Numbered from the stretch's first letter, positions 34,918-45,902 are shown. The stretch: 64,000 nt of DNA from an uncultured Roseburia sp. (GCA_947647505.1 CANSKO010000003.1:94324-158323); one strand, 5' to 3'. The notes: generated by a model from the sequence alone, not told the origin. Numbers and translations are program-made.

Positions 34918-34946
34918 TTGCATTTTCAAAAAATCTCCTGTATACT
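34918..34946 (+). promoter_or_regulatory. Sigma-A promoter of the S10 ribosomal operon
   Basis: TTGCAT (34918-34923) and TATACT (34941-34946) have a 17-base spacer. It lies 235 bp before rpsJ. Confidence 0.85.
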
Positions 34947-34952
34947 GTTACA

Positions 34953-35180
34953 TGCTGTGACATGATAGCGACGAAGCGTGAGGTTGCTGCCCCATGTGGC
35001 AGGTTTTCCGTGGAGCGAATGTCAAGTTAGGAAACTGGCGACAAGTCACTGTACAAACAGATATTCTGCAAGACAAGATGTAGAAATTGGTGTGCCGGAA
35101 GGTTATGACACACCCGGAAACGTGTACAGTCACCGCTTGTCGTACTTCATGAAAAGTGCGAAAAGGAGGCGACTTTTTTT
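34953..35180 (+). promoter_or_regulatory. S10-operon mRNA leader (probable ribosomal-protein autoregulation)
   Basis: About 228 bases separate the predicted transcription start from rpsJ. The leader contains GATAGCGACGAAGCGTGAGG and several short helices, including GTGTACAGT/ACTGTAC-type complementarity between 35047 and 35130. Long structured leaders before rpsJ are common in Clostridia and in some bacteria are bound by L4. The ligand here is inferred, not shown. Confidence 0.6.
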
Positions 35181-35498
35181 ATGGCAAGTCAGGTAATGAG
35201 AATCACATTAAAAGCGTACGATCATGAGCTTGTGGATGCATCTGCAAAGAAAATCATCGAAACTGTAAAAAAGAACGGATCACAGGTGAGCGGCCCGGTA
35301 CCTCTTCCGACGAAAAAGGAGGTTGTTACCATTTTAAGGGCGGTGCATAAGTACAAGGATTCCAGAGAGCAGTTCGAGCAGAGGACGCATAAGCGCCTGA
35401 TCGATATTATAACGCCGACGCAGAAGACGGTGGATGCGCTGTCTCGCCTTGAGATGCCGGCAGGCGTGTACATTGATATCAAAATGAAAAACAAATAA
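35181..35498 (+). CDS. rpsJ: 30S ribosomal protein S10
   Basis: S10 is part of the 30S head and also acts as NusE in antitermination. It is 105 aa, full length, with the [13 protein letters not shown] start, the long [18 protein letters not shown] loop and the C-terminal [10 protein letters not shown] strand. AAGGAGG lies 11 bases upstream. First gene of the S10 operon, preceded by a long leader. Confidence 0.97.
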   Translation: MASQVMRITLKAYDHELVDASAKKIIETVKKNGSQVSGPVPLPTKKEVVTILRAVHKYKDSREQFEQRTHKRLIDIITPTQKTVDALSRLEMPAGVYIDIKMKNK

Positions 35499-35588
35499 TA
35501 GCAATCCTCGATGGCGCCGTCGGAAGGCGGGCCGTTCCAGGATGAACGCAAAACTGCGTTCCGCTGTAGGAAGACAGGAGGTTATATC

Positions 35589-36272
35589 ATGAAAAAAGCT
35601 ATTTTAGGCACAAAAGTCGGAATGACTCAAATCTTCAATGAAGACGGCGTCCTGACGCCGGTTACGGTAATACAGGCGGGCCCGTGCTATGTAACGCAGG
35701 TTAAAACGGTAGAGAACGACGGTTACAGCGCGGTACAGGTCGGCTTTGTTGACAAAAAGGACAGGATCGTAAGCCGGGATGCGAACGGCAAAAAGGAAAT
35801 CAGACACAGACACGGCGTAACAAAAGCGGAAAAAGGACATTTTGACAAAGCCGGCGTTACCGGAAAGCGGTATGTCAGAGAGTTTCTGTTTGAAAACGCC
35901 GATGATTATAAACTGGCAGATGAAATCAAAGCGGATATCTTTTCGGCGGGCGACAAAGTGGACGCTACTGCGATTACGAAGGGAAAGGGATTTCAGGGCG
36001 CGATCAAACGGCATGGACAGCACAGAGGACCGATGACGCATGGTTCCAAATTCCATCGGCATCAGGGTTCAAACGGCGCATGTTCATCGCCGAGCCGTGT
36101 GTTTAAGGGAAAAGGAATGCCCGGACGCATGGGTCATGTAAAAGCGACGATTCAGAATCTGGAAGTCGTGCGTGTGGATGCGGAGAACAACCTGCTTTTA
36201 ATCAAAGGCTCGGTGCCCGGACCCAGGAAATCATTAATAACCATCAGGGAAGCAGTGAAAGCGGCTAAATAA
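35589..36272 (+). CDS. rplC: 50S ribosomal protein L3
   Basis: L3 organises the peptidyl-transferase region of 23S rRNA. It is 227 aa; [16 protein letters not shown] and the [12 protein letters not shown] tip are present. ATG 35589 follows ACAGGAGG; the longer frame back to 35511 covers the spacer and is rejected. The 90-bp gap after rpsJ holds a 7-bp hairpin GAACGCA/TGCGTTC (35544-35561). Confidence 0.97.
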   Translation: MKKAILGTKVGMTQIFNEDGVLTPVTVIQAGPCYVTQVKTVENDGYSAVQVGFVDKKDRIVSRDANGKKEIRHRHGVTKAEKGHFDKAGVTGKRYVREFLFENADDYKLADEIKADIFSAGDKVDATAITKGKGFQGAIKRHGQHRGPMTHGSKFHRHQGSNGACSSPSRVFKGKGMPGRMGHVKATIQNLEVVRVDAENNLLLIKGSVPGPRKSLITIREAVKAAK

Positions 36273-36302
36273 TAGCGCTTACAGGAAAGGAGGAACGGAC
36301 AG

Positions 36303-36923
36303 ATGGCTACAGTATCTGTTTTAAATATGGAAGGCAAAGAAGTTGGAACCATGGAATTGAAAGATGCCATCTTCGGTGTCGAGGTAAATGAAAACCTGGT
36401 GCATCGGGCAGTGGTTTGCCAGCTTGCAAATAAGCGTCAGGGAACGCAGAAAGCGAAGACGCGTTCCGAAGTCCGCGGCGGAGGAAGAAAGCCGTGGAGA
36501 CAGAAGGGGACCGGTCATGCAAGGCAGGGTTCGATCCGCGCTCCGCAGTGGAAGGGCGGCGGCGTCGTATTTGCACCGACGCCAAGAGATTACTCTATGA
36601 AAATGAACAAAAAAGAAAAGAGGGCGGCATTAAAATCCGCGCTGACCTCCCGGCTTCTGGAGGATAAGCTGATCGTTCTGGATGAGCTGAAGCTGGATGA
36701 AATCAAAACGAAAAAGTTCGTGGAAGTCATGAAAAACTTAAGCGTGCAGAAAGCGCTCGTCGTAATGAAGGACAGCGACCTTAATGTGATCAAGTCGGCT
36801 TCGAACGTTCCGAATGTAAAGACGGCGTTGACGAACACAATCAATGTGTATGATATATTGAAATACAATACCCTTATCGTGACGAAAGACGCGGTAGAAG
36901 TGATCGAGGAGGTGTATGCATAA
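36303..36923 (+). CDS. rplD: 50S ribosomal protein L4
   Basis: L4 is an early 50S assembly protein that lines the exit tunnel; in some bacteria it represses its own operon. It is 206 aa, with the [20 protein letters not shown] tunnel loop intact. Its stop overlaps the rplW start (TAATG), so translation is coupled. Confidence 0.97.
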   Translation: MATVSVLNMEGKEVGTMELKDAIFGVEVNENLVHRAVVCQLANKRQGTQKAKTRSEVRGGGRKPWRQKGTGHARQGSIRAPQWKGGGVVFAPTPRDYSMKMNKKEKRAALKSALTSRLLEDKLIVLDELKLDEIKTKKFVEVMKNLSVQKALVVMKDSDLNVIKSASNVPNVKTALTNTINVYDILKYNTLIVTKDAVEVIEEVYA

Positions 36924-37222
36924 TGGCGGACATCAAATATTATGACGTCATCCTCAAGCCGGTAGTGACCGAAAAGAGCATGAATCTGATGGCGGAAAAG
37001 AAATATACGTTTTTTGTTCATCCGGACGCAAACAAATCGATGATCAAAGAAGCGGTTGAAAAGATGTTTGAAGGAACGAAGGTTGAGAAAGTCAACACGA
37101 TGAACATCAAAGGCAAATTCAAACGGCGCGGCATGGTGACGGGAAGAACGGCTGCACAGAAAAAGGCGATTGTCAAACTGACGGAGGACAGCGCCGACAT
37201 TGAAATTTTCAGCGGACTGTAA
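36923..37222 (+). CDS. rplW: 50S ribosomal protein L23
   Basis: L23 sits at the tunnel exit and docks trigger factor and SRP. It is 99 aa with the [12 protein letters not shown] start and the [15 protein letters not shown] loop. One base overlaps rplD. Confidence 0.96.
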   Translation: MADIKYYDVILKPVVTEKSMNLMAEKKYTFFVHPDANKSMIKEAVEKMFEGTKVEKVNTMNIKGKFKRRGMVTGRTAAQKKAIVKLTEDSADIEIFSGL

Positions 37223-37277
37223 AAATTCGCAAAGAATTCAGATTATACGCGTACCTGCGTGATAAGAAAGTATGGAA

Positions 37278-37319
37278 ATACCCTTTGGGTATACCTTTAT
37301 GGCATAAAAAGCGTGCCAT
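37278..37319 (+). other. Paired small hairpins in the rplW-rplB spacer
   Basis: The 118-bp gap between rplW and rplB is one of the longest in the operon. It has two stems in a row: ATACCC/GGGTAT (37278-37292) and ATGGCA/TGCCAT (37299-37319). There is no T-run, so processing or attenuation is more likely than termination. Confidence 0.55.
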
Positions 37320-37340
37320 GTCAGAGAAAGGAGAATTACA

Positions 37341-38183
37341 ATGGGAATTAAGACCTATAACCCATATACACCTTCCAGAAGAAACATGACGGGTTCGGAT
37401 TTTTCGGAAATCACGAAAAACACGCCGGAAAAGTCATTGTGCGTTTCTTTGAAGAAGCATTCCGGGCGTAACAATCAGGGTAAAATTACCGTAAGGCACC
37501 GCGGCGGCGGAAATAAAAGAAAATACAGAGTCATTGATTTTAAAAGAAAGAAGGACGGTATTCCGGCTACGGTAGTTGGCATTGAATACGATCCGAACAG
37601 AACGGCAAATATTGCGTTGATCTGCTATGCGGACGGACAGAAGGCATATATGCTTGCTCCGGCGGGACTGACGGACGGCATGAAAGTCATGAGCGGGCCG
37701 GATGCGGAAATCAGAGTCGGCAACTGTCTGCCGCTTGAAAATATTCCGGTCGGCACACAGGTGCACAATATCGAGCTGTATCCCGGCAAGGGCGGCCAGC
37801 TGGCGCGTTCCGCGGGCAATTCGGCGCAGCTTATGGCAAAAGAAGGAAAGTACGCAACGCTGCGTCTTCCATCCGGAGAAATGCGCATGGTTCCGATTAT
37901 ATGCAGAGCGACAATCGGTGTAATCGGCAATGGAGACCATAACCTTATTAATATTGGAAAGGCCGGACGAAAAAGGCACATGGGCATCCGTCCGACTGTC
38001 CGCGGTTCCGTTATGAACCCGAACGACCATCCGCACGGCGGCGGCGAAGGCAGAGCTCCGATCGGACGTTCCGGTCCATGTACGCCGTGGGGTAAACCGG
38101 CGCTCGGCTTAAAGACCCGTAAGAAGAACAAGCAGTCGAACAAATATATCGTGAGAAGAAGAGACGGTAAAGCAATGAAATAA
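37341..38183 (+). CDS. rplB: 50S ribosomal protein L2
   Basis: L2 is needed for subunit joining and peptidyl transfer. It is 280 aa, with the conserved His-rich [18 protein letters not shown] loop near the C-terminus and the [16 protein letters not shown]-terminal block. GAAAGGAG precedes the ATG. Confidence 0.97.
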   Translation: MGIKTYNPYTPSRRNMTGSDFSEITKNTPEKSLCVSLKKHSGRNNQGKITVRHRGGGNKRKYRVIDFKRKKDGIPATVVGIEYDPNRTANIALICYADGQKAYMLAPAGLTDGMKVMSGPDAEIRVGNCLPLENIPVGTQVHNIELYPGKGGQLARSAGNSAQLMAKEGKYATLRLPSGEMRMVPIICRATIGVIGNGDHNLINIGKAGRKRHMGIRPTVRGSVMNPNDHPHGGGEGRAPIGRSGPCTPWGKPALGLKTRKKNKQSNKYIVRRRDGKAMK

Positions 38184-38194
38184 GGAGGGTAATT

Positions 38195-38476
38195 ATGGCT
38201 CGTTCATTAAAGAAAGGACCATTTGCAGATGAAAGCTTATTAAAGAAAGTGGATGCAATGAACGCTTCCGGAGACAAGAGTGTCATTAAGACATGGTCCC
38301 GCCGTTCTACCATTTTCCCATCGTTTGTCGGACACACGTTTGCAGTGCATGACGGAAGAAAGCATGTGCCGGTATACGTTACGGAGGACATGGTCGGACA
38401 CAAGCTTGGCGAATTCGTAGCGACAAGGACCTACAGGGGACATGGAAAAGACGAGAAGAAATCAGGCGTAAGATAA
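38195..38476 (+). CDS. rpsS: 30S ribosomal protein S19
   Basis: S19 is a 30S head protein contacting S13 and the A-site finger. It is 93 aa, starting ARSLKKGPF with the [24 protein letters not shown] core. Confidence 0.97.
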   Translation: MARSLKKGPFADESLLKKVDAMNASGDKSVIKTWSRRSTIFPSFVGHTFAVHDGRKHVPVYVTEDMVGHKLGEFVATRTYRGHGKDEKKSGVR

Positions 38477-38496
38477 TTTGAAAGGAGGTTTTATCC

Positions 38497-38883
38497 ATGG
38501 CAAAAGGACACAGATCCCAAATTAAGAGAGAAAGAAATGCAGTGAAAGACACAAGGCCTTCTGCAAAATTATCATATGCCAGAGTATCTGTTCAGAAGGC
38601 TTGCTTCGTACTGAACGAAATCCGCGGCAAAGATGTGGCGACGGCGCTTGCGATTTTGACGTATAATCCAAGATACGCTTCCAGCCTGTTGTTAAAGCTT
38701 TTGAAATCTGCGATTGCAAATGCGGAAAACAACAACGGCATGAAAGCGGAAAATCTTTATATTGCAGAATGCTATGCAAACAAAGGACCGACAATGAAGA
38801 GAATCAGACCGAGAGCGCAGGGCAGGGCTTACAGGATCGAAAAGAAAATGAGCCACATTACAATTGTGCTGGATGAGAAATAA
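38497..38883 (+). CDS. rplV: 50S ribosomal protein L22
   Basis: L22 has a beta-hairpin that lines the exit tunnel and affects macrolide sensitivity. It is 128 aa; the [22 protein letters not shown] hairpin is intact, with no insertion. Confidence 0.97.
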   Translation: MAKGHRSQIKRERNAVKDTRPSAKLSYARVSVQKACFVLNEIRGKDVATALAILTYNPRYASSLLLKLLKSAIANAENNNGMKAENLYIAECYANKGPTMKRIRPRAQGRAYRIEKKMSHITIVLDEK

Positions 38884-38894
38884 GGAGGGGAAAC

Positions 38895-39551
38895 ATGGGA
38901 CAGAAAGTAAATCCTCATGGCTTGAGAGTCGGCATTATTAAAGACTGGGACTCGAAATGGTACGCAGAGGCGGATTTTGCGGATTTTTTAATCGAAGACT
39001 ACAACATCAGGACGTTTCTTAAGAAAAAATTATATGCGGCGGGCATTTCCAGGATCGAAATGGAGCGCGCGTCGGATCGCGTAAAAGTGATCATTTATAC
39101 AGCAAAGCCGGGCGTAGTGATCGGCAAAGGCGGTTCGGAAATTGAGAAAGTAAAAGCGGAAGTGCAAAAGCTTACGGATAAGAAGCTGGTAGTGGACATC
39201 AAAGAAGTAAAGCGTCCGGATAAAGACGCGCAGCTTGTAGCGGAAAACATTGCGCTGCAGCTTGAGAATCGAGTTTCTTTCCGCAGGGCGATGAAATCCT
39301 GCATGGGACGCTGCATGAAGGCCGGCGCAAAAGGAATTAAGACGTCCTGTTCCGGACGGCTTGGCGGAGCGGACATGGCGCGTACGGAGTTCTACAGCGA
39401 GGGAACTATCCCGCTTCAGACGCTTCGCGCGGATATTGACTACGGATTTGCGGAAGCAGATACCACATATGGAAAAGTAGGCGTTAAAGTTTGGGTCTAC
39501 AAAGGAGAAGTACTTCCGACGAAGGGAAATAAGGAAGGAGGCGCCCGGTAA
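38895..39551 (+). CDS. rpsC: 30S ribosomal protein S3
   Basis: S3 is at the mRNA entry site with helicase function. It is 218 aa, with a KH domain ([14 protein letters not shown]) and the [24 protein letters not shown]-terminal core. Confidence 0.97.
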   Translation: MGQKVNPHGLRVGIIKDWDSKWYAEADFADFLIEDYNIRTFLKKKLYAAGISRIEMERASDRVKVIIYTAKPGVVIGKGGSEIEKVKAEVQKLTDKKLVVDIKEVKRPDKDAQLVAENIALQLENRVSFRRAMKSCMGRCMKAGAKGIKTSCSGRLGGADMARTEFYSEGTIPLQTLRADIDYGFAEADTTYGKVGVKVWVYKGEVLPTKGNKEGGAR

Positions 39552-39553
39552 TT

Positions 39554-39994
39554 ATGTTAATGCCAAAAAGAGTAAAACATCGCAAGCAGTTCCGCGGCAG
39601 CATGCGTGGAAAGGCAACGAGAGGAAATAAAATTGTAAACGGCGAATACGGCATTGTTGCAATGGAGCCATGCTGGATCAAGTCAAACCAGATTGAGGCG
39701 GCCCGTATTGCAATGACCCGTTACGTAAAGCGTGGCGGTAAAGTATGGATTAAGATCTTCCCGGACAAACCGGTGACGACAAAGCCGGCTGAGACCCGAA
39801 TGGGTTCCGGAAAAGGAACGCTGGAATACTGGGTAGCGGTCGTAAAGCCGGGACGCGTTATGTTCGAGATCTCCGGCGTGCCGGAGGAAGTGGCGAGAGA
39901 AGCATTGCGTCTTGCGACACACAAGTTACCCTGTAAATGCAAAATAGTTTCTCGTGCAGACTTAGAAGGCGGTGAATCAAATGAAAACCAGTAA
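39554..39994 (+). CDS. rplP: 50S ribosomal protein L16
   Basis: L16 is near the A-site tRNA elbow. It is 146 aa, starting [19 protein letters not shown] with the [22 protein letters not shown] region. It starts two bases after the rpsC stop and overlaps rpmC by 14 bases. Confidence 0.97.
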   Translation: MLMPKRVKHRKQFRGSMRGKATRGNKIVNGEYGIVAMEPCWIKSNQIEAARIAMTRYVKRGGKVWIKIFPDKPVTTKPAETRMGSGKGTLEYWVAVVKPGRVMFEISGVPEEVAREALRLATHKLPCKCKIVSRADLEGGESNENQ

Positions 39995-40187
39995 ATATTT
40001 AGAAGAATTAAGATCACAGTCTGCTGCGGATTTAAACGCGCAGTTAGTTGAAGCGAAAAAAGAGCTTTTCAATTTGAGATTCCAGAATGCGACGAATCAG
40101 TTGACGAATACCAGCAGGATCAAAGAAGTGAAGAAAAATATTGCCAGAATTCAGACTATCATCACTGAGAAGGCAAATGCAGAGTAA
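39981..40187 (+). CDS. rpmC: 50S ribosomal protein L29
   Basis: L29 is a two-helix protein by the tunnel exit. It is 68 aa ([18 protein letters not shown]..., then the [13 protein letters not shown] signature). ATG 39981 follows AAGGCGGTGA. Confidence 0.95.
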   Translation: MKTSKYLEELRSQSAADLNAQLVEAKKELFNLRFQNATNQLTNTSRIKEVKKNIARIQTIITEKANAE

Positions 40188-40207
40188 TGCGGGAAGGAGA
40201 GGTAGAC

Positions 40208-40465
40208 GTGGAAGAGAGAAATCTTAGAAAAACGCGTACGGGCGTCGTTGTCAGCGACAAGATGAACAAGACGATTGTTGTTGCCGTTCGGGATAATGTA
40301 AGACATAAGCTTTACAACAAGATTGTGAAGAAGACATATAAATTAAAAGCGCATGATGAGAACAACGACTGTAAGATCGGCGATACGGTAAAAGTTATGG
40401 AAACAAGGCCGTTGTCCAAAGACAAGCGTTGGAGACTTGTGGAAATCATAGAAAGAGCGAAATAA
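40208..40465 (+). CDS. rpsQ: 30S ribosomal protein S17
   Basis: S17 is a primary 16S-binding OB-fold protein. It is 85 aa ([21 protein letters not shown]). GTG 40208 is chosen since GGAGAGG lies 8 bases upstream; the frame back to 40187 would add unlike residues. Confidence 0.95.
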   Translation: MEERNLRKTRTGVVVSDKMNKTIVVAVRDNVRHKLYNKIVKKTYKLKAHDENNDCKIGDTVKVMETRPLSKDKRWRLVEIIERAK

Positions 40466-40483
40466 CAGAAGGAGGCTGCAGGC

Positions 40484-40852
40484 ATGATACAACAGGAAAG
40501 CAGACTGAAGGTAGCCGACAACACGGGTGCGAAGGAGATCTTATGCATTCGCGTGATGGGCGGATCTACCAGAAGATATGGATATATCGGAGATATCATT
40601 ACCGCTACGGTCAAAGACGCAACACCAGGCGGCGTTGTAAAAAAGGGCGACGTAGTAAAAGCCGTTATCGTGCGTACGAAAAAAGGCGCCCGTCGGAAAG
40701 ATGGTTCTTATATAAAATTTGATGAAAATGCTGCTGTGATTATCAAAGAAGACAAAACGCCAAGAGGAACCCGTATCTTTGGACCGGTAGCCAGAGAGCT
40801 GCGTGAGAAACAGTTTATGAAAATTGTTTCCCTGGCTCCGGAAGTATTGTAG
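40484..40852 (+). CDS. rplN: 50S ribosomal protein L14
   Basis: L14 forms an intersubunit bridge and is the landing site of the silencing factor RsfS. It is 122 aa, from [18 protein letters not shown] to the [19 protein letters not shown] end. Confidence 0.97.
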   Translation: MIQQESRLKVADNTGAKEILCIRVMGGSTRRYGYIGDIITATVKDATPGGVVKKGDVVKAVIVRTKKGARRKDGSYIKFDENAAVIIKEDKTPRGTRIFGPVARELREKQFMKIVSLAPEVL

Positions 40853-40905
40853 GAGGCGTCCGCGGCGGCATGCGCATGCACGGGCAATAATCAGGAGGTG
40901 TTGGA

Positions 40906-41217
40906 ATGGCTACAAGCAAAATTAAAAAAGGCGACATGGTAAGAGTGATCGCCGGAAGAGATAAAGATAAAGAAGGAAAAGTAATTTCCGTAGACAGAAA
41001 GAAGAACAGGCTTCTTGTCGAGGGGATCAATATGATTACCAAACATGCGAAGCCGAGCATGGCAAATCAGCAGGGCGGCATCATTCATCAGGAAGGGCCA
41101 ATTGACGCGTCAAACGTAATGTATCTCCACAAAGGAAAACCAACCCGCGTAGGCTTTCGGATGGATGGAGACAGGAAAGTTCGTTTTGCCAAATCAACTG
41201 GTGATATCATTGATTAA
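40906..41217 (+). CDS. rplX: 50S ribosomal protein L24
   Basis: L24 is an assembly-initiating KOW-domain protein. It is 103 aa, with KKGDMVRVIAGRDKDKEGKV and the GGIIHQEGPIDASNVM loop. Confidence 0.96.
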   Translation: MATSKIKKGDMVRVIAGRDKDKEGKVISVDRKKNRLLVEGINMITKHAKPSMANQQGGIIHQEGPIDASNVMYLHKGKPTRVGFRMDGDRKVRFAKSTGDIID

Positions 41218-41238
41218 TCGGAGAGGAGGACAAAACAG

Positions 41239-41778
41239 GTGAACAGACTTAGAGAGCAGTATCAGAACGAGATCGTAGACGCTATGATGAGCAGGTTCGG
41301 ATATAAAAATAAATTGCAGGTGCCAAAGCTGGATAAAATCGTTGTGAACATGGGCGTTGGCGAAGCAAAAGAAAATGCGAAAATATTAGAGGCTGCCGTA
41401 AAGGATATGGAAATTATCACAGGGCAGAAGGCGGTTGTAACGAAAGCAAAGCATTCGATTGCCAACTTCAAAATCAGAGAGGGCATGCCGATTGGATGCA
41501 AAGTTACCTTAAGAGGAGAGAAGATGTACGAATTCTTCGATCGTCTTGTAAACCTTGCGCTTCCCCGCGTGCGTGATTTCCGTGGGATTAACCCGAATGC
41601 ATTTGACGGCAGAGGAAATTATGCGCTCGGAATCAAAGAGCAGTTGATTTTCCCGGAAATTGAATACGATAAGATTGATAAAATCAGAGGCATGGACGTA
41701 ATTATTGTAACGACTGCAAAGACGGATGAAGAGGGACGCGAATTGCTGGCCCGTTTCGGCATGCCGTTTGCAAAATAA
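41239..41778 (+). CDS. rplE: 50S ribosomal protein L5
   Basis: L5 binds 5S rRNA in the central protuberance. It is 179 aa. The GTG start at 41239 follows GAGGAGGACAAAACAG. The [11 protein letters not shown] and [28 protein letters not shown] signatures are intact. Confidence 0.97.
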   Translation: MNRLREQYQNEIVDAMMSRFGYKNKLQVPKLDKIVVNMGVGEAKENAKILEAAVKDMEIITGQKAVVTKAKHSIANFKIREGMPIGCKVTLRGEKMYEFFDRLVNLALPRVRDFRGINPNAFDGRGNYALGIKEQLIFPEIEYDKIDKIRGMDVIIVTTAKTDEEGRELLARFGMPFAK

Positions 41779-41793
41779 CAGGAGGGAATTTGA

Positions 41794-41979
41794 ATGGCGA
41801 AAACATCGATGAAAGTAAAACAGCAGCGTAAACAGAAATTCTCTACCAGAGAATACAATCGCTGCAAAATTTGCGGACGTCCGCATGCATACCTGAGGAA
41901 ATATGGCATTTGCAGAATCTGTTTCCGTGAGCTGGCATACAAGGGCCAGATTCCGGGCGTGAAAAAAGCAAGCTGGTAA
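41794..41979 (+). CDS. rpsZ: 30S ribosomal protein S14, zinc type
   Basis: This is the short (61 aa) zinc-binding C+ form of S14, with CKICGRP and CRICF as the two Cys pairs. A zinc-free S14 paralogue often exists elsewhere for zinc-poor growth; none is in this window. Confidence 0.96.
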   Translation: MAKTSMKVKQQRKQKFSTREYNRCKICGRPHAYLRKYGICRICFRELAYKGQIPGVKKASW

Positions 41980-41994
41980 GGAGGGAAATTCATC

Positions 41995-42396
41995 ATGACA
42001 ATGAGCGATCCAATTGCAGATATGCTTACAAGAATCCGTAATGCAAACACTGCGAAACATGATACCGTTGATATTCCCGCATCCAGGATCAAGATTGCAA
42101 TCGCTGGCATCTTATTGGATGAAGGATATATTGTAAAATATGACATCATTGAAGAGAACAATTTTAAAACGATCCGCGTAACCTTAAAATACGGCGCGGA
42201 TAAGAATGAAAAAGTAATTTCCGGCATTAAGAGGATTTCAAAACCGGGACTTCGCGTATATGCCGGAAAAGACAAAATCCCCTATGTGCTTGGAGGGCTT
42301 GGAATTGCAATCCTTTCCACAAATCAGGGAATTATTACGGACAGACAGGCAAGAAAAATGAAAGTTGGCGGAGAAGTGCTGGCTTTTGTATGGTAA
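41995..42396 (+). CDS. rpsH: 30S ribosomal protein S8
   Basis: S8 is a central-domain 16S binder that can repress the spc operon. It is 133 aa ([20 protein letters not shown], ending [26 protein letters not shown]). Confidence 0.97.
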   Translation: MTMSDPIADMLTRIRNANTAKHDTVDIPASRIKIAIAGILLDEGYIVKYDIIEENNFKTIRVTLKYGADKNEKVISGIKRISKPGLRVYAGKDKIPYVLGGLGIAILSTNQGIITDRQARKMKVGGEVLAFVW

Positions 42397-42461
42397 TGAG
42401 GAATGACGCGCAGACAGCGCTTCCTTTGCAATAAAAATAAAACATAACAGGAGGTACGGGC

Positions 42462-43001
42462 ATGTCACGTATAGGAAGAATGCCAATCGCGATTCCGGCG
42501 GGCGTTACGGTCGAAATTGCAGAAAATAATCATGTGACGGTAAAGGGACCGAAAGGGACGCTGGTTCGAACCCTTCCGGCAGAGATGGAAATCAAAACAG
42601 AAGATTCTCAGGTTATCGTAACAAGACCAAGTGATTTAAAGAAAATGAAGTCTTTACACGGTTTGACCAGAACGCTGATTTATAATATGGTAGTCGGCGT
42701 AACGGACGGCTATACGAAGGTTCTCGAAATCAACGGCGTTGGTTACAGAGCTTCCAAAGCCGGAAAGAAGCTGACGTTAAATCTTGGTTATTCCCACCCG
42801 GTGGAGATGACGGATCCGGAAGGGATTGAGGCCACGGTAGAAGGAAATAAGATTACCGTAAAAGGCATTGATAAAGAAAAAGTTGGACAGTACGCTGCAG
42901 AAATCAGAGATAAGAGAAGACCGGAACCTTATAAAGGAAAGGGCATCAAATACGAAGACGAAATTATTCGGCGTAAAGTCGGTAAGACCGGCAAGAAATA
43001 G
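42462..43001 (+). CDS. rplF: 50S ribosomal protein L6
   Basis: L6 is near the factor-binding site. It is 179 aa, with two repeated domains and the C-terminal [28 protein letters not shown] signature. ACAGGAGG precedes the ATG. Confidence 0.97.
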   Translation: MSRIGRMPIAIPAGVTVEIAENNHVTVKGPKGTLVRTLPAEMEIKTEDSQVIVTRPSDLKKMKSLHGLTRTLIYNMVVGVTDGYTKVLEINGVGYRASKAGKKLTLNLGYSHPVEMTDPEGIEATVEGNKITVKGIDKEKVGQYAAEIRDKRRPEPYKGKGIKYEDEIIRRKVGKTGKK

Positions 43002-43020
43002 GTAAAGGAGTGGACAGAGA

Positions 43021-43389
43021 ATGGTAAGCAAAAAATCAAGAGCAGAAGTTCGTGCAAAAAAGCATAGAAGGCTTCGGCATCATCTTGCCGGAACAGCTGA
43101 CAGACCGCGTCTGGCAGTTTTCAGAAGCAATAATTATATGTACGCTCAGGTAATCGATGATACGGTTGGAAATACGCTTGTGTCTGCTTCTACTTTAGAA
43201 AAAGAAGTGAAGTCAGAGCTTGAGAAAACCAACAACGTAGAAGCTGCGGCATACCTTGGGACAGTCATCGCGAAACGGGCATTGGACAAAGGCATTCAGA
43301 AGGTTGTCTATGACAGAGGCGGATATATCTATAAAGGGAAAGTCAAAGCTTTAGCCGATGCTGCGCGCGAAGCAGGGTTGGAGTTTTAA
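43021..43389 (+). CDS. rplR: 50S ribosomal protein L18
   Basis: L18 binds 5S rRNA in the central protuberance. It is 122 aa, with a basic N-terminus and the [20 protein letters not shown] and [23 protein letters not shown] motifs. Confidence 0.97.
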   Translation: MVSKKSRAEVRAKKHRRLRHHLAGTADRPRLAVFRSNNYMYAQVIDDTVGNTLVSASTLEKEVKSELEKTNNVEAAAYLGTVIAKRALDKGIQKVVYDRGGYIYKGKVKALADAAREAGLEF

Positions 43390-43406
43390 AAGGAGGACGC
43401 GAATAC

Positions 43407-43916
43407 ATGAAACGTACAATTATTGACGCCGGTCAATTGGAATTAAATGAAAAAGTAGTATCCATCAAACGTGTTACCAAGGTTGTCAAAGGCGGTCGTA
43501 ACTTCCGTTTCACAGCGCTCGTCGTTGTAGGCGATGGCAATGGTCATGTCGGCGCAGGACTTGGAAAAGCGACGGAAATTCCGGAAGCGATTCGCAAAGG
43601 AAAAGAAGACGCGATGAAAAAGCTGATCGAGGTCAAGCTGGATGATAACCGAAGCATCACGCATGATACGAGTGGAAAGCATACTGGCGCATCCGTATTG
43701 TTAAAAAGGGCTCCCGAAGGTACCGGCGTAATTGCCGGAGGCCCCGCGCGAAGCGTCTGCGAGCTTGCGGGCATTGGCAACATTCGTACAAAATCTTTGG
43801 GCTCCAATAATAAGCAAAACGTTGTGCTTGCTACCATCCATGCATTAAGCCAGTTAAAATCTCCAGAAGAAGTGGCAAGGCTCCGTGGAAAATCCGTGGA
43901 AGAGATTCTGGGATAA
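43407..43916 (+). CDS. rpsE: 30S ribosomal protein S5
   Basis: S5 is a decoding-fidelity protein with the double-stranded-RNA-binding fold. It is 169 aa. The [27 protein letters not shown] signature and the spectinomycin-site loop region are intact. Confidence 0.97.
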   Translation: MKRTIIDAGQLELNEKVVSIKRVTKVVKGGRNFRFTALVVVGDGNGHVGAGLGKATEIPEAIRKGKEDAMKKLIEVKLDDNRSITHDTSGKHTGASVLLKRAPEGTGVIAGGPARSVCELAGIGNIRTKSLGSNNKQNVVLATIHALSQLKSPEEVARLRGKSVEEILG

Positions 43917-43931
43917 GGAGGGGTATTTCAT

Positions 43932-44114
43932 ATGGCAGAGAAATTAAAAATCACATTGGTGAAATCTACGATCGGCGCAGTTCCGAAGAATAAAAAGACG
44001 GTAGCGGCGCTTGGATTGCGCAAAATCGGCAAAACGGTGGAAATGCCGGATAATCCCTGCGTACGCGGTATGATACGCAACGTAAGGCATTTGGTAAAAG
44101 TAGAAGAAATTTAA
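43932..44114 (+). CDS. rpmD: 50S ribosomal protein L30
   Basis: L30 is a small 50S protein of 60 aa ([31 protein letters not shown]). AAGGAGG ends just after the rpsE stop. Confidence 0.96.
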   Translation: MAEKLKITLVKSTIGAVPKNKKTVAALGLRKIGKTVEMPDNPCVRGMIRNVRHLVKVEEI

Positions 44115-44138
44115 TCGGCAAGATAAGGAGGTGTCAGA

Positions 44139-44576
44139 ATGGATTTATCAAACTTAAAGCCTGCGGAAGGTTCGACGCACAATCGATTCCGAAAAGGGCG
44201 CGGACATGGTTCAGGTAACGGAAAGACCGCCGGAAAGGGGCACAAAGGTCAGAAAGCGCGTTCCGGCGCTCCAAGACCGGGGTTTGAAGGCGGACAGATG
44301 CCATTGTACAGACGAATTCCAAAGAGGGGCTTTACCTGCAGGAATTCCAAAGACATTGTGGCAGTCAATATGTCAACGCTTGAAGTGTTTGACAACGATA
44401 CGGTTGTTACAGTTGAAAAATTGATCGAAGCAGGAATCATTAAAAATCCCAGAGATGGCGTAAAGATTCTTGGCGGAGGAGAACTTACCAGGAAGCTTAC
44501 CGTTCAGGTAAATGCATTCAGCGCAAGCGCGAAAGAAAAGATTGAGGCTCTTGGTGGAAAAGCAGAGGTGATCTAA
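44139..44576 (+). CDS. rplO: 50S ribosomal protein L15
   Basis: L15 is a late-assembly 50S protein. It is 145 aa, with a Gly/Lys/Arg-rich extended N-terminus ([21 protein letters not shown]) and a globular C-terminus. One base overlaps secY. Confidence 0.97.
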   Translation: MDLSNLKPAEGSTHNRFRKGRGHGSGNGKTAGKGHKGQKARSGAPRPGFEGGQMPLYRRIPKRGFTCRNSKDIVAVNMSTLEVFDNDTVVTVEKLIEAGIIKNPRDGVKILGGGELTRKLTVQVNAFSASAKEKIEALGGKAEVI

Positions 44577-45895
44577 TGTTAAAGACGCTCCGTAATGCAT
44601 TTAAAATTAAAGATATACGGAACAGATTGATTTTTACATTTTTTATGTTGATTATTATCCGGATCGGAAGCCAGCTTCCGGTTCCCGGCGTAGACCGGGA
44701 AGTGTTTTCCAACTGGTTTTCCGGTCAGGGCAGAGAGGCGTTCAGCTTCTTTGATGCGATAACCGGCGGTTCGTTTGAACAGATGTCGATTTTTGCATTG
44801 AACATTACGCCTTATATCACAAGTTCCATCATTATGCAGCTTTTAACGATTGCAATTCCGAAACTGGAGGAAATGCAAAAAGACGGAGAAGAGGGCAGGA
44901 AAAAGATTGCGGAGATTACCCGTTATGTCACGGTAGGGCTTGCGCTGATTGAGTCGATTGCGATGGCGATTGGTTTTGGCAGAAGCGGTTATCTGGCAGA
45001 GTACAACGCATTGAGCGTGATTACAGTGGTAGCGACTTTAACGGCAGGTTCCGCAGTGCTGATGTGGCTGGGCGAGCGGATTACGGAAAAAGGCATTGGC
45101 AACGGTATTTCGATCGTGCTCGTGATCAATATTATATCCCGTCTGCCGGAAGATCTGACCACATTGTACGAGCAGTTTATTGCAGGACAGAGCGTAGTGG
45201 CAAAAGCGGCGCTTGCCGGGGTCATTATTCTTGCGGTCATTGCGGCAATGGTGGTTTTCGTTATTGTGCTGCAGGACGCGGAGCGAAAGATTCCGGTACA
45301 GTATTCCAGAAAACTGCAGGGCAGAAAGCAGGTCGGCGGACAGTCGTCGCATATTCCGCTTAAGGTAAATACAAGCGGCGTAATACCGGTTATTTTCGCA
45401 CAGTCTCTGATGCAGACGCCTGTCATTCTTGCATCCCTGATGGGAAAAGGCAATGGAACGGGCGTTGGAAGCGAGATTATCAAAGGCCTGTCGCAGTCGA
45501 ACTGGTGTGATCCGAGCCAGCCGGTTTATTCCATCGGACTGGTGATCTACATTGCACTGATTATTGCGTTTGCATATTTTTACACATCGATTACGTTCAA
45601 TCCGCTGGAAATTGCGAATAATATGAAAAAGCAGGGCGGTTTTATTCCCGGCATCCGTCCGGGTAAGCCGACGAGCGATTATCTGAACAAAATGCTGACG
45701 TATATCGTATTTATCGGGGCTGTTGGCCTGTCGATCGTCGCATTTATGCCGATATTCTTCAGCGGCGTATTCAAAGCCAACGTATCGTTCGGCGGAACGT
45801 CGATTATCATTATTGTAGGCGTTATAATTGAGACAATTAAACAGATCGAATCACAGATGTTGGTACGCTACTACAAAGGCTTTTTGAATGACTGA
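44576..45895 (+). CDS. secY: Protein translocase channel SecY
   Basis: SecY is the pore of the Sec translocon. It is 439 aa with ten membrane helices. The family signatures are ITPYITSSIIMQLL, the cytoplasmic ERKIPVQYSRK loop that contacts SecA and the ribosome, and GTSIIIIVGVIIETIKQIESQM at the end. Translation is coupled to rplO (TAATG). Confidence 0.97.
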   Translation: MLKTLRNAFKIKDIRNRLIFTFFMLIIIRIGSQLPVPGVDREVFSNWFSGQGREAFSFFDAITGGSFEQMSIFALNITPYITSSIIMQLLTIAIPKLEEMQKDGEEGRKKIAEITRYVTVGLALIESIAMAIGFGRSGYLAEYNALSVITVVATLTAGSAVLMWLGERITEKGIGNGISIVLVINIISRLPEDLTTLYEQFIAGQSVVAKAALAGVIILAVIAAMVVFVIVLQDAERKIPVQYSRKLQGRKQVGGQSSHIPLKVNTSGVIPVIFAQSLMQTPVILASLMGKGNGTGVGSEIIKGLSQSNWCDPSQPVYSIGLVIYIALIIAFAYFYTSITFNPLEIANNMKKQGGFIPGIRPGKPTSDYLNKMLTYIVFIGAVGLSIVAFMPIFFSGVFKANVSFGGTSIIIIVGVIIETIKQIESQMLVRYYKGFLND

Positions 45896-45902
45896 CAATA
45901 CA

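Noticed and set aside
34978..35196. 72-aa frame in the S10 leader
   Set aside because: It runs through the structured leader into rpsJ and has no ribosome binding site; the leader explanation is better.
42563..42573. tRNA T-arm-like GGTTCGAACCC
   Set aside because: It lies within rplF coding sequence with no acceptor stem or anticodon arm around it.
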